Assembly (NCBI RefSeq): GCF_004564235.1
Contig: NZ_SOMN01000002.1
Location: 62,001 to 126,000, forward strand
Direction of reading: 5' to 3'
Length of the DNA stretch: 64,000 bases
DNA from: Cohnella luojiensis
GTDB taxonomy: Bacteria > Bacillota > Bacilli > Paenibacillales > Paenibacillaceae
Under the pieces are notes generated by a model. The model had not been told where the DNA came from and made no database searches. It saw only the letters and a list, made by a program, of their open reading frames with translations. Positions 50,786 to 59,515 of this stretch are shown here, one piece after another (the stretch's first letter is position 1; every line of letters begins with the position of its first letter). The position numbers and the translations under genes are program-made.

Positions 50786-52441
50786 ATGTGGAAATCGATT
50801 GTCGCCTATATTCCGGACTGGAAAGTTTTTGCCCTGTCGCTAATTGCAGCGATTATTCCGTATGCGATCTATAAAACTTTTGATTGGATTCGGACAGCGG
50901 ATAAAATGAAGAGCGGCGAATCCATGGACTCCAATCAAACAACTCAAGCCCAAGATCCGAACGAATGGTTCACAGGCGATTTCGCGAAGGATTTAGAAGC
51001 AGTTAGACATGAAATGGCTCGTCATTCGGATGTATACTTTCGGGAGTTCCAAATAGGCGGTATAGGCCTTAAAGCAGCGATTGTGTTTGTTGAGGGACTG
51101 TCGGATAAAAATCTTATCGACAAGCACATCATGAAATCGTTGATGTCGGATTACGAAGAATGTCCCAAAGATCGGCATCGGACAAATGGAAACCTGTCTA
51201 AAGAGTACATCTTAAATAAGGTTCTTTCCATAAGAAAAGTCGATGAGGCCCGGCGCATCAAAGAAATGACGCCAAAAGTTTTGACAGGCTCAACGGCTCT
51301 AATGATCGAAGGATTACAGGATATATTCCTCCTAGAAACGTCGAACGGAAAATCGCGAAATATTGAAGAACCGATATCGGAAGGGTTAATAAGAGGCCCG
51401 CGGGCCGGCTTCAATGAAAATTTATGCGATAATACCGCCCTATTGCGACGAGATGGTGAAAATCCGAGCCTGTCGTTAATCAAATTTCAAGTGGGCAAGC
51501 GTGAAAAAAGAGATCTCGTCATCGCCTATATGGAAGATATTGCCGAAACGAAATTAGTGGAAGAGGTCAAGCGAAGAATTCGAAAAATCGATATAGACAG
51601 CGTGCCGGAATCAGGCTATGTGGAACAATTTATAGAGGACAATTATCTTAGCTTGTTTCCGCAAGTACAGAATACGGAGCGGCCCGACCGCGTAATCGGC
51701 GCATTAATGGAGGGACGGGTAGCCATCTTATTGGACGGCACGCCGTTTGTTCTTATCGTTCCGGTTACTTTCAGCATGCTGCTGCAAACGCCGGAAGATT
51801 ATTACGAGCGTTGGATTCCCGGCACGCTCTTCCGGCTGCTGCGTTATTTTGCGGTCTTTGTTTCCTTTCTGGCACCCGCCTTATACATCTCCTTTATATC
51901 GTTTCATCCGGGTCTGATTCCGACCAAGCTGGCCATTTCCATAATCGGAACTCGGGGAATAGTCCCTTTTCCGGCGATCATTGAAGCCTTGATTCTGGAA
52001 ATATCCATCGAAATCTTGAGGGAAGCAGGGCTGCGCTTACCCAAACCGGTCGGTCCGGCGATGGGCATCGTCGGAGGGCTCATTATTGGAGAAGCCGCGG
52101 TTCAGGCGGGTATCGTCAGCCAGATTCTAGTCATCGTAATCGCCGTAACGGCGATCTCCTCCTTTTCCATCCCGCATTACAGCTTGGGGCTTACGTTCCG
52201 GATTTTGCGGTTTATCGGTATGTTTTGCGCAGCGGTATTCGGGTTGTACGGGGTTATCCTGTTTTTTCTATTGCTGTGCAGCCATTTGGTAAAGCTGAAG
52301 AGTTTCGGATTACCTTATGCGAGCCCGGCTGTTCCTTATCGGCTTAGCGACTGGAAGGATTTTATGATTCGCATGCCGCTCTTGATGATGAAACGTCGCC
52401 CCAAAATGATGCATACCCGGAACCCGATACGAAAGGGTTAG
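50786..52441 (+). CDS. Germinant receptor A-subunit, second gerABC set, extended N-terminus
   Basis: The protein has 551 residues. The C-terminal half has the GerA membrane region ([60 protein letters not shown]). Unlike the first GerA here, it has an added N-terminal part: a membrane helix (about residues 12-33, [20 protein letters not shown]) and a polar linker before the soluble domain. It opens the second A-B-C operon. The germinant is unknown. Confidence 0.91.
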   Translation: MWKSIVAYIPDWKVFALSLIAAIIPYAIYKTFDWIRTADKMKSGESMDSNQTTQAQDPNEWFTGDFAKDLEAVRHEMARHSDVYFREFQIGGIGLKAAIVFVEGLSDKNLIDKHIMKSLMSDYEECPKDRHRTNGNLSKEYILNKVLSIRKVDEARRIKEMTPKVLTGSTALMIEGLQDIFLLETSNGKSRNIEEPISEGLIRGPRAGFNENLCDNTALLRRDGENPSLSLIKFQVGKREKRDLVIAYMEDIAETKLVEEVKRRIRKIDIDSVPESGYVEQFIEDNYLSLFPQVQNTERPDRVIGALMEGRVAILLDGTPFVLIVPVTFSMLLQTPEDYYERWIPGTLFRLLRYFAVFVSFLAPALYISFISFHPGLIPTKLAISIIGTRGIVPFPAIIEALILEISIEILREAGLRLPKPVGPAMGIVGGLIIGEAAVQAGIVSQILVIVIAVTAISSFSIPHYSLGLTFRILRFIGMFCAAVFGLYGVILFFLLLCSHLVKLKSFGLPYASPAVPYRLSDWKDFMIRMPLLMMKRRPKMMHTRNPIRKG

Positions 52442-52467
52442 TTCACTGAGAAGGGCGGCCGCCAAGA

Positions 52468-53559
52468 ATGATTTCCACTCCGAAAGACCGAATTACGACC
52501 CCGCAATCAGCAGTTATCCTCATCAATTACGTGCTGGGAACAGGCATTCTCACTCTTCCTAGGACGGCTGCGCAGGCGGTGAAAACGCCGGATGTATGGA
52601 TATCCGTTATTATTGGAGGACTTCTTGCGATGCTCGCAGGGATCATTATGGCGAAGTTAAGCGAGCGGTATCCTGAGAAAACCTTTTACCAATATAGTCG
52701 GGATATCATCGGGAAATGGTGCGGAGGATTCATAAGTTTGCTCATTATTTGTTATTTTTTTATGGCTTCCGCATTTCAAGTTAGATCGATGACGGCAGTA
52801 ACCGACTTTTTCTTATTGGAGGGAACTCCGAGCTCGGCGATTATCTTATGTTTTATGTGGGTGAGTCTTTTTGTGACGGTTGGAGGAATTAACCCGATTG
52901 CCCGCCTTTTTGAAATCATTTTCCCGATCACGATTATTATTTTTATCGTAATTGCCTCGCTGAGCCTGAGAATATTCGAGGTCGATCATTTGCGCCCGGT
53001 ATTAGGCCTCGGTATCATGCCGGTTTTGAAAGGGGTGAAGGCGACGACGCTTGCTTTTGCAGGCCCCGAAATCATGCTGCTTCTACTTGCTTTTATGAAG
53101 CATCCCAACAAGGGCGTAAAAGTCGTTGTCGTTGGAATTGGCGTTACGATTGTTTTTTACTTAGTGACAATCATCCTAGTTATAGGCGCCTTATCCATCG
53201 AGGGAGTTCAAGCGATAACTTGGCCCACGATAGATCTCATGAGAAGCTTTGAAATCGAAGGTCTGCTCTTTGAACGTTTCGAATCTTTGCTGCTCACGAT
53301 ATGGATCATGCAAATGTTCGCCAGCTATACAATCACTTTCTATGGGGCGGCTTTGGGGTTGGCTCAACTATTCAATAAGAACATCCACCCGTTCCTCTAT
53401 GGGCTGCTGCCGATTATTTTCATCGTTTCCATGATTCCGAAAAACGTGAACGATCTATTTAAATTCGGAGATTTCATCGGTAATTCTGCCATTTACTTGT
53501 TCGGGGGGTTGCCGCTTCTATTTCTGATTATTTCTGGTTTAAAGGAGAGAAAAGCATGA
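52468..53559 (+). CDS. Germinant receptor B-subunit, permease, second gerABC set
   Basis: The protein has 363 residues and about ten membrane spans. It opens with the APC-type first helix SAVILINYVLGTGILTLPRT and has HLRPVLGLGIMPVLKGVKAT and TWPTIDLMRSFEIEGLLFER. It is the amino-acid/germinant-binding subunit of the receptor. It overlaps the C-subunit gene by 4 bases. Confidence 0.9.
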   Translation: MISTPKDRITTPQSAVILINYVLGTGILTLPRTAAQAVKTPDVWISVIIGGLLAMLAGIIMAKLSERYPEKTFYQYSRDIIGKWCGGFISLLIICYFFMASAFQVRSMTAVTDFFLLEGTPSSAIILCFMWVSLFVTVGGINPIARLFEIIFPITIIIFIVIASLSLRIFEVDHLRPVLGLGIMPVLKGVKATTLAFAGPEIMLLLLAFMKHPNKGVKVVVVGIGVTIVFYLVTIILVIGALSIEGVQAITWPTIDLMRSFEIEGLLFERFESLLLTIWIMQMFASYTITFYGAALGLAQLFNKNIHPFLYGLLPIIFIVSMIPKNVNDLFKFGDFIGNSAIYLFGGLPLLFLIISGLKERKA

Positions 53560-54776
53560 ATTGCACTTCTTACTCCAGGAGTCTCCTGATTTCATTGATT
53601 TTTCTCGGCATTCTGTTCTTAACGGGTTGCTGGAGCAGTAATGAAATCGATAAACTTAGCGTTTATGTCGGTGTAGCGTTGGATACGGGCAAGGTGACGG
53701 ATATAGAGAATAAATTGGAGGAACAGGGAGGGAGATATCCCAAAAAAGATTTGATGACGTCAACCATCCAGATTTTAACCCCCCAAGCTGCGGGAGCGGC
53801 GAATAAAGGCGGACAATCCAAGCAAAAACCATACGCGAACATTTCTGAAACCGGAGATTCCCTCTTTGAAATGATTCGTGAAGTTTCCTTGAGAACGGAT
53901 AAACCGCTAATCGGCCATCACCTGAAAGTCGTCGTAATCGGAGATGACCTGGCACGCAATAATAATATTGAGCATTTGCTCGACTTTTTTTTTCGGGATA
54001 ATGATATCAGGCCTAGTTGCCTTGTGTTTATGAGCAGCGGTAGAGCCATTGAAACGCTGAAGTCGAAGTCCCCCGATGATGTTCCCGCGTTTAAAATAGC
54101 TGGTATCGCCGATAATCAATATCGTATTTCAAAAATATTGCCTCCTATGTCGCTTGGCAAATTAAAGGGCGAGATGCAATCGGGCTCAAGCTTTCTGCTG
54201 CAAAATGTGATCTCTGCGAATGGAGAGATGAAATTTGCCGGGGCCGCGGTCATTCAAGGCAAAACGAAAAAGCTGCTTGGTTTTCTGGACGAACAACAGC
54301 TAAATGGAGTTATATGGTTAACGGGCAAGGGGAAAGGGGGATTGGTAAAAAGCTTTGATGAAATGATGGGACGGTTGATTACGTACGAGATCAAATCCAT
54401 GAAAAGCACAATCCACGCTTATGTCGATGGAAACGACATTTCATTTCGCGCAGTCATCAAGTCGGAAGGACGGTTGATTGAAAATTGGACGGCTAAAGGA
54501 GCGCCGTCTAAAAATAAATTCCTGCGAAGGGCGGAAAAAGCGTTCGAACAGGAAGTAGAACAAATGATAGATGAAGTTTTGAAAAAAACGCAAAAGGATA
54601 TGGGCGTTGACGTTCTGGGATTCGGAAACAGACTGCGTATCGAGCACCCCAATACGTGGGAAAAAGTAAAAAGGGATTGGGATAAAACTTTTCGCGAGGC
54701 AACGGTTAAATTGGAAGTGAAATTGTCCATCGAAGATTACGGGGCGATAATCGACTCCTCAATTGCAGCCGATTAA
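53556..54776 (+). CDS. Germinant receptor C-subunit lipoprotein, second gerABC set
   Basis: The protein has 406 residues. The lipoprotein signal ends in LTGC (Cys25), followed by the Ger(x)C start CWSSNEIDKLSVYVGVALD. The middle domain and the C-terminal domain (EDFLDEM-type LIDEVLKKTQKDMGVDVLGF; NRLRIEHPNTWEKVKRDWDK) are complete. It is slightly longer than the first GerC here (365). It ends a complete A-B-C set; the EamA gene converges 24 bases downstream. Confidence 0.92.
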   Translation: MNCTSYSRSLLISLIFLGILFLTGCWSSNEIDKLSVYVGVALDTGKVTDIENKLEEQGGRYPKKDLMTSTIQILTPQAAGAANKGGQSKQKPYANISETGDSLFEMIREVSLRTDKPLIGHHLKVVVIGDDLARNNNIEHLLDFFFRDNDIRPSCLVFMSSGRAIETLKSKSPDDVPAFKIAGIADNQYRISKILPPMSLGKLKGEMQSGSSFLLQNVISANGEMKFAGAAVIQGKTKKLLGFLDEQQLNGVIWLTGKGKGGLVKSFDEMMGRLITYEIKSMKSTIHAYVDGNDISFRAVIKSEGRLIENWTAKGAPSKNKFLRRAEKAFEQEVEQMIDEVLKKTQKDMGVDVLGFGNRLRIEHPNTWEKVKRDWDKTFREATVKLEVKLSIEDYGAIIDSSIAAD

Positions 54777-54800
54777 TGTCTGAAGTAGTACATATGTATC

Positions 54801-55229
54801 TTATTTCAACGCAACCAGAACAGCTCCGCCCGCAATCATCGCCACTCCGAGCGCGTTGATCCACGAAATTTTTTCCCCGAGGAAGAAGAAGGCGAGCACG
54901 ACCGCAAGGACGACGCTGAGCTTGTCGATCGGAGCGACCTGCGACACCTTGCCGCCTTTCAACGCGAGAAAATAAAACAACCACGACAGCGCTCCCGACA
55001 CGCCGCTCAGCACGATGAAGGACATCGCTTTTTTCTGGGCGACGATCTCTCCGAGTTGACTGAATTTCCCTTGCACGACAACGACTCCGAGCAAAAAAAG
55101 GGCCATGATAACTGCGCGAATCGCGGTCGCGGAATTGGCGTCGATATCCTTGAGGCCGATCTTCCCGAAGATGGCCACGAGCGCCGCCGTCGCTGCCGAT
55201 AGCAAAGCGTAAATTAACCAAACTCCCAT
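54801..55229 (-). CDS. EamA-family transporter, single-domain (four- or five-helix) form
   Basis: The protein has 142 residues from the ATG at 55229, with GGAGGGAAAAGGA before it. It has about five membrane helices (WLIYALLSAATAALVAIFGK, AIRAVIMALFLLGVVVV, FIVLSGVSGALSWLFYFLAL, ISWINALGVAMIAGGAVLVA) and the EamA pattern with PIDKLSVVLAVVLAFFFLGE. Full-length drug/metabolite exporters of this family have two such repeats, so this is a half-size member that would act as a dimer. The substrate is unknown. Confidence 0.85.
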   Translation of the reverse strand: MGVWLIYALLSAATAALVAIFGKIGLKDIDANSATAIRAVIMALFLLGVVVVQGKFSQLGEIVAQKKAMSFIVLSGVSGALSWLFYFLALKGGKVSQVAPIDKLSVVLAVVLAFFFLGEKISWINALGVAMIAGGAVLVALK

Positions 55230-55340
55230 TCCTTTTCCCTCCAGGATGCAATCTTTCAATTTGTGTGCTATACGGCTTGATAAAGCTCAATATCCTATAT
55301 ACGAGAGATATGGGATAGAATTCCCGAATTCGGGTAAATC

Positions 55341-55379
55341 AAAAACCCGTCAAGCAGCAAGTAATGCCGCATTGACGGG
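55341..55379 (-). terminator. Terminator of tRNA-Arg
   Basis: On the minus strand, CCCGTCAA (55379-55372 complement) pairs with TTGACGGG (55353-55346 complement) with an inner stem, followed by TTTTTG. Confidence 0.9.
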
Positions 55380-55397
55380 CTGAGTTTCGAATAATTA

Positions 55398-55474
<77 letters not shown>

Positions 55475-55485
55475 ACGCAAAAAGT

Positions 55486-55514
55486 ATTTTACCACAATCA
55501 ATATCGATCCGCAA
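55486..55514 (-). promoter_or_regulatory. Promoter of tRNA-Arg
   Basis: On the minus strand TTGCGG (55514-55509) and TAAAAT (55491-55486) are 17 bases apart, with the tRNA 5' end 12 bases beyond. Confidence 0.65.
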
Positions 55515-55583
55515 GGTTAAAATTCCTCCAAAAGCATTCTCTCAATAGCTTAGGACTACGCTGCCATCCAGGAAGTGTCGTTA

Positions 55584-55601
55584 TTGTAACCTAGGTTACA
55601 A
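55584..55601. promoter_or_regulatory. 18-bp perfect palindrome, possible regulator-binding site
   Basis: TTGTAACCTAGGTTACAA is a perfect 18-base palindrome in the 180-base space between tRNA-Arg and tRNA-Gly. It has the size of a dimeric repressor site, but no protein-coding gene starts near it on either strand, and it lies about 70 bases upstream of the tRNA-Arg promoter. The rest of this space holds nothing I can support beyond the terminator of tRNA-Gly. Confidence 0.5.
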
Positions 55602-55652
55602 AATACAACGATAAATGTACCTTTCAGCATGAATGGCGTGGCCGGAACGAAA

Positions 55653-55678
55653 AAGAGCCGGTTTCTTGGCCGGCTCTT
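55653..55678 (-). terminator. Terminator of tRNA-Gly
   Basis: AAGAGCCGG (55653-55661) pairs perfectly with CCGGCTCTT (55670-55678); on the minus strand TTTTTCG follows, so it serves tRNA-Gly. Confidence 0.92.
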
Positions 55679-55693
55679 GGAGTTGATTATAGT

Positions 55694-55767
55694 TGGAGCG
55701 GGTGAAGGGAATCGAACCCTCGCCTCAAGCTTGGGAAGCTGGCGTTCTGCCATTGAACTACACCCGC
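55694..55767 (-). tRNA. tRNA-Gly (anticodon CCC)
   Basis: The cloverleaf has 74 bases including an encoded CCA end. Acceptor GCGGGTG pairs with CACCCGC; the D-arm is GTTCAATGGCAGAAC. The anticodon loop reads TTCCCAA, placing CCC at positions 34-36 (reads GGG). The anticodon stem pairs C27-G43, A29-T41, G30-C40 and C31-G39 but has a C-T mismatch at 28-42. Confidence 0.93.
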
Positions 55768-55842
55768 ATGATAGGTAAAGCAAGAAATATTATAGCATGC
55801 TGTCCCTGGACAGTAAAGTTAGATTACAGGGGGAATGGAGCA

Positions 55843-56124
55843 GAGATAGTAACAAAAGCTTACTATCTCCGTCCTCCGAAGGCAAATGGAGCCGAGATAG
55901 TAACGAAAACTTACTATCTCCGCCCTCCGAAGGCAAATGGAGCCGAGATAGTAACGAAAACTTACTATCTCCAGTCACATTGGACGTATACCGCCGAGTT
56001 AGCAAAGAAAGCTCGTTAACTCCGCCCCATGTGGACGTATACCGCCGAGTTAGCAAAGAAAGTTTGTTAACTCAACCCATTGTGGACGTATACCGGTGAG
56101 TTAACAAATTATCTCCACTCTGCG
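55843..56124. repeat. Array E: six hairpins at exact 51-bp spacing, unit sequence switches midway
   Basis: Stem starts fall at 55843, 55894, 55945, 55996, 56047 and 56098, exactly 51 bases apart. The first three units have GAGATAGTAA pairing perfectly over 10 bp with TTACTATCTC. The last three have GAGTTAGC or GAGTTAAC as left arm, pairing with GTTAACTC in units 4 and 5; the last is truncated. Linkers change too (CCTCCGAAGGCAAATGGAG in the first half, GGACGTATACCGCC in the second). The spacing is unchanged over the switch. The array lies upstream of tRNA-Gly (minus) and of the gene at 56344 (plus), in a divergent region. Confidence 0.97.
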
Positions 56125-56242
56125 TAAGCACGTTATGTGCCTCCTGCGAGGCTGCCAACAACCGCTGAGCCTTTATTGAATGTGCACGGAACCACGTTTA
56201 AAATGCTCCTCCCGCGTTTTCCATTTAGACTACGGTTCATGA

Positions 56243-56248
56243 TATAAT
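56243..56248 (+). promoter_or_regulatory. Probable -10 box upstream of the ysoA-like gene
   Basis: TATAAT at 56243-56248 is perfect; the -35 region (TTTCCATTT) is weak. The ATG is 95 bases further. Confidence 0.45.
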
Positions 56249-56343
56249 GCGGGAGAACTGAACTTGCTGCTTGAGCTGGTCTGATGCTACGGGATGGAAT
56301 TGCCAGCGATTTAGCCGGTAAATTTGGAGGGGGGATTACCCCA

Positions 56344-57270
56344 ATGACAGACCGAACGAAAGATAACCTGGTATTATTTCCGAAAACATTGGATTTTTAT
56401 CAGATACAATTAACGAAGATGTTGGAATCGGAACGCTATGGCGATGCGAAATCGCTGCTTTCCTTCTTGCTGCAATGCCACGGGGAAGCGGATCGGCATC
56501 ATACGGAATGGCAAGCGTTGTTAGGGTGGCTGGACGCGGCATTCCCCGAAGCCGTTAGCGGATCGGAATCCGGCGCTTTTCCCTATGAGGACGACGAAGA
56601 CGATGCGGATGAAGATGAGCTGCTCAAGCGCAAGGTCGCGGAGCGCTATCAATCCGATACGGAATACATCCCGCAATTATTAGCCTCTCTATATAACAGG
56701 GAGGATCCGGGACAGCATATGCTGGTGCTGGGACAGCTCATGCATATCTCCCATCCGGATATCGATTTATCGTTAAGGCAATGGTTAGCGCGGGAGGAGT
56801 ACATACCGCAGGTACAGTTCCGCGCGTTGCAGGCATTGCGGAAGCAGGGAGCCACCGGGCCGGTTTCTTTCTGGAGGGATGGCGAAAGCCTTACCGTCGA
56901 AGCCGGAGATACTCCCGCGACGTTCTCCGAGTTCCCGCAAGGGATCCACCAAGTGCTGGATAGGGTTCGCCAATCGGCCGAGGTATCCGATCCCACGTTA
57001 TCCTATTTCGCGGAGGAAATGTGGAAGGAATGCGTCGAGGTGGCGTATGGATCCTCGATTTACAAGGGCATGATTGAGGATGACGACAGTTCCTCCGATC
57101 TCTGGGCGGCGGCCCTTCATCAATTGCTCATGGAGAAGCTGCATGCAAAACACGGTGATGAGTGGATAAGGGAGTTGTATGGGATTACGGGCGAGTTGCG
57201 TTTTCGATATGAGCAAGCTCTTCGTTGGTTGAGGCAATATTCCATTGAACCTCGTCCGACTCATCCGTGA
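56344..57270 (+). CDS. Uncharacterised cytosolic protein upstream of tig (YsoA-like position)
   Basis: The protein has 308 residues from the ATG at 56344, with GGAGGGGGG before it. It is helical and acidic, with an Asp/Glu run at about residues 82-95 (DDEDDADEDEL). Residues 100-190 look like helical repeats (LASLYNREDPGQHMLVLGQL; HPDIDLSLRQWLAREEYIPQ; FRALQALRKQGATG), similar in style to TPR/HEAT proteins. In Bacillus the gene before tig is ysoA, a TPR protein, so position favours that group; sequence identity was not checked. It may share a transcript with tig. Confidence 0.75.
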   Translation: MTDRTKDNLVLFPKTLDFYQIQLTKMLESERYGDAKSLLSFLLQCHGEADRHHTEWQALLGWLDAAFPEAVSGSESGAFPYEDDEDDADEDELLKRKVAERYQSDTEYIPQLLASLYNREDPGQHMLVLGQLMHISHPDIDLSLRQWLAREEYIPQVQFRALQALRKQGATGPVSFWRDGESLTVEAGDTPATFSEFPQGIHQVLDRVRQSAEVSDPTLSYFAEEMWKECVEVAYGSSIYKGMIEDDDSSSDLWAAALHQLLMEKLHAKHGDEWIRELYGITGELRFRYEQALRWLRQYSIEPRPTHP

Positions 57271-57373
57271 GTCAGTTAAGCCTTGAACGCAGATCAATGT
57301 TGTTCTATAATAGAGTGGTTTATGTGAATGGCCGCATTGAAGCGGCAAGATGTTACGGAGGGGAAAGCATAAA

Positions 57374-58663
57374 ATGACAGCAAACTGGGAAAAGATAGAG
57401 AAGAACGTAGGGGTTCTAGAGGTAGAAGTGGATGCGGAGCAAGTTGCTCTGGCATTGGACAAGGCATTTCGCAAAGTCGTTCAAAAAGTAAACGTACCGG
57501 GTTTCCGTAAAGGTAAAGTGCCGCGCGGCATTTTCGAAGCTCGTTTCGGAATCGAAAGCCTCTATCAAGACGCGATCGACATTCTGCTTCCCGATGCTTA
57601 CACCAAAGCAATCGACGAAGCAGGCATCGATCCGATCGATCGTCCGGAAGTGGACGTTGAACAATTCGGCAAAGGCCAACCATTCAAATTCAAAGCTAAA
57701 GTAACGGTTAAACCCGAAGTGAAACTTGGCGATTACAAAGGCTTGGTAGTACCTGCCGCAGACGCGGAAGTGTCCGATGACGAAGTGAACGCGGAGCTTG
57801 AGCGTTTGCAACAACGTCACGCTGAACTGGTTACGCTGGATGAAGGTCCTGCGCAAATGGGCGACCATACTTCGATCGACTTTGAAGGCTTCTTGGACGG
57901 CGTGCCGTTCGACGGAGGCAAGGGCGAGAACTATTCGTTGGAGCTCGGCTCAGGTTCTTTCATTCCCGGCTTCGAAGAGCAAGTAGCTGGACTAAACATC
58001 GCCGAGGAAAAAGACATTAACGTTACTTTCCCCGAAAACTACCAAGCGGAGAACCTAGCCGGCAAAGCGGTTGTTTTTAAGGTGAAGTTAAATGAACTCA
58101 AGCGTAAAAACCTGCCTGCTCTTGACGATGAATTCGCCAAAGACGTCAGCGAGTTCGACACTTTGGAGGAATACAAAGCCGATCTGGCAAACAAGCTGAA
58201 GGAACGCAAAGCCAAGGATGCCGAAGTAGCTCGCGAAACGGCTATCGTGGATAAAGCGACCGAAGCGGCGGAACTGGAAGTTCCTCAAGTCATGGTCGAT
58301 TCCGAGATCACTCACATGTTGAAGGATTTCGAGAACCGTCTAAGCCAACAAGGGATGAACCTTGAGTTGTATTACCAATTCAGCGGCCAAGACGAAGCTG
58401 CATTGAAGGCGCAAATGCAAGCGGATGCCGAGAAACGCGTTCGCAACAACCTTGTGCTCGAGGAAATCGCGAAAGCGGAAAATCTTGAAGTTTCCGATGC
58501 GGACATCGAGGTAGAGCTGGAGAACCTGTCCAAGCTATACAATCGTCCTGCCGAAGAACTTCGCAACATCTTCGCGGCTAACGGTTACCTGCAAGACATG
58601 GGTTCGGATCTGAAAGTCCGCAAAGCCGTGAAATTCTTGGTCGACAACAGCAAATCCGCATAA
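57374..58663 (+). CDS. tig: Trigger factor, ribosome-associated chaperone and peptidyl-prolyl isomerase
   Basis: The protein has 429 residues. The N-terminal ribosome-binding domain has VNVPGFRKGKVPRGIFEARF (the GFRxGKxP signature). The FKBP-type domain (about 160-245) has GDHTSIDFEGFLDGVPFDGG and LGSGSFIPGFEEQVAGL. The C-terminal chaperone domain is helical and Lys/Glu-rich. GGAGGGG is upstream of the ATG at 57374. It is followed by a terminator, then clpP and clpX. Confidence 0.96.
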   Translation: MTANWEKIEKNVGVLEVEVDAEQVALALDKAFRKVVQKVNVPGFRKGKVPRGIFEARFGIESLYQDAIDILLPDAYTKAIDEAGIDPIDRPEVDVEQFGKGQPFKFKAKVTVKPEVKLGDYKGLVVPAADAEVSDDEVNAELERLQQRHAELVTLDEGPAQMGDHTSIDFEGFLDGVPFDGGKGENYSLELGSGSFIPGFEEQVAGLNIAEEKDINVTFPENYQAENLAGKAVVFKVKLNELKRKNLPALDDEFAKDVSEFDTLEEYKADLANKLKERKAKDAEVARETAIVDKATEAAELEVPQVMVDSEITHMLKDFENRLSQQGMNLELYYQFSGQDEAALKAQMQADAEKRVRNNLVLEEIAKAENLEVSDADIEVELENLSKLYNRPAEELRNIFAANGYLQDMGSDLKVRKAVKFLVDNSKSA

Positions 58664-58680
58664 TCTAAAAAGTCAAAGAA

Positions 58681-58711
58681 AAGGCACGTGTAACCCGCGT
58701 GCCTTATTTTT
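58681..58711 (+). terminator. Terminator of tig
   Basis: AAGGCACG (58681-58688) pairs with CGTGCCTT (58698-58705), followed by ATTTTT. Confidence 0.88.
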
Positions 58712-58776
58712 CACCCCGAATACATAATCGTAAGACAAGCCTCAACCTACGTTTGCCCGAAAAATACTCGTCAACA

Positions 58777-58804
58777 TGACATTCCGTTTTGAACGTGTTA
58801 AACT
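58777..58804 (+). promoter_or_regulatory. Possible promoter of clpP
   Basis: TGACAT (58777-58782) and TAAACT (58799-58804) are 16 bases apart, 42 bases before the ATG. No CtsR operator heptads are visible in this stretch. Confidence 0.35.
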
Positions 58805-58846
58805 ATTACCGAGATTTGAAGTCCAATGAGAAAAGGGGTTGGTAAC

Positions 58847-59449
58847 ATGTTGATACCAATGGTCGTCGAGCAAACGAATCGCGGAGAGCGGTCGTACGAC
58901 ATCTATTCTAGGCTTTTGAAGGACCGTATTATTTTTCTCGGAAGTGCGATTGACGACGATGTCGCCAATCTCATTATCGCCCAACTGCTTTTCTTGGCAG
59001 CGGAAGATCCGGAAAAGGATATTAGCCTTTACATTAACTCCCCAGGCGGTTCCGTCACGGCCGGTATGGGAATCTTCGATACGATGCAATTCATTAAGCC
59101 CGATGTCTCCACGATTTGCGTCGGGATGGCCGCTAGCATGGGCTCGTTGCTTCTCACCGCAGGCGCGCCCGGCAAGCGCTTCGCATTGCCGAACAGCGAG
59201 ATCATGATTCACCAGCCGCTCGGCGGGGTAAGAGGTCAAGCGTCGGATATTAAGATTCATGCGGATTGGATCGTCAAAACCAAGCAGAAGCTGAATCAAA
59301 TTTACGTCGAACGCACAGGTCAACCTTATGAGAAAATCGAACGGGACACCGATCGCGATAATTTCATGAGCGCGGAAGATGCCTTGCAATACGGTTTAGT
59401 GGATAGGGTTATTTCGGCGCCTATCGCAACCGACAATATCAAAGCTTAA
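58847..59449 (+). CDS. clpP: ATP-dependent Clp protease proteolytic subunit
   Basis: The protein has 200 residues from the ATG at 58847, which has AAAGGGG before it. The catalytic triad is Ser97 (GMAASMGS), His122 (MIHQPLGG) and Asp171 ([10 protein letters not shown]). The usual start [20 protein letters not shown] is present. It forms the tetradecameric peptidase that works with ClpX next to it. In Bacillus subtilis clpP is unlinked from tig and clpX; here all three are together. Confidence 0.97.
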   Translation: MLIPMVVEQTNRGERSYDIYSRLLKDRIIFLGSAIDDDVANLIIAQLLFLAAEDPEKDISLYINSPGGSVTAGMGIFDTMQFIKPDVSTICVGMAASMGSLLLTAGAPGKRFALPNSEIMIHQPLGGVRGQASDIKIHADWIVKTKQKLNQIYVERTGQPYEKIERDTDRDNFMSAEDALQYGLVDRVISAPIATDNIKA

Positions 59450-59515
59450 GAAAGCTAATCCCATCTGGATTTTTCGTCCTACGGACGCTGATGCGGTTTA
59501 CTAAGGAGGGTTTAC

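Noticed and set aside
54706..55290. Minus-strand 194-residue frame over the EamA gene and the end of gerC
   Set aside because: It is Arg-rich and out of frame with the EamA product, which has clear membrane helices and a ribosome site.
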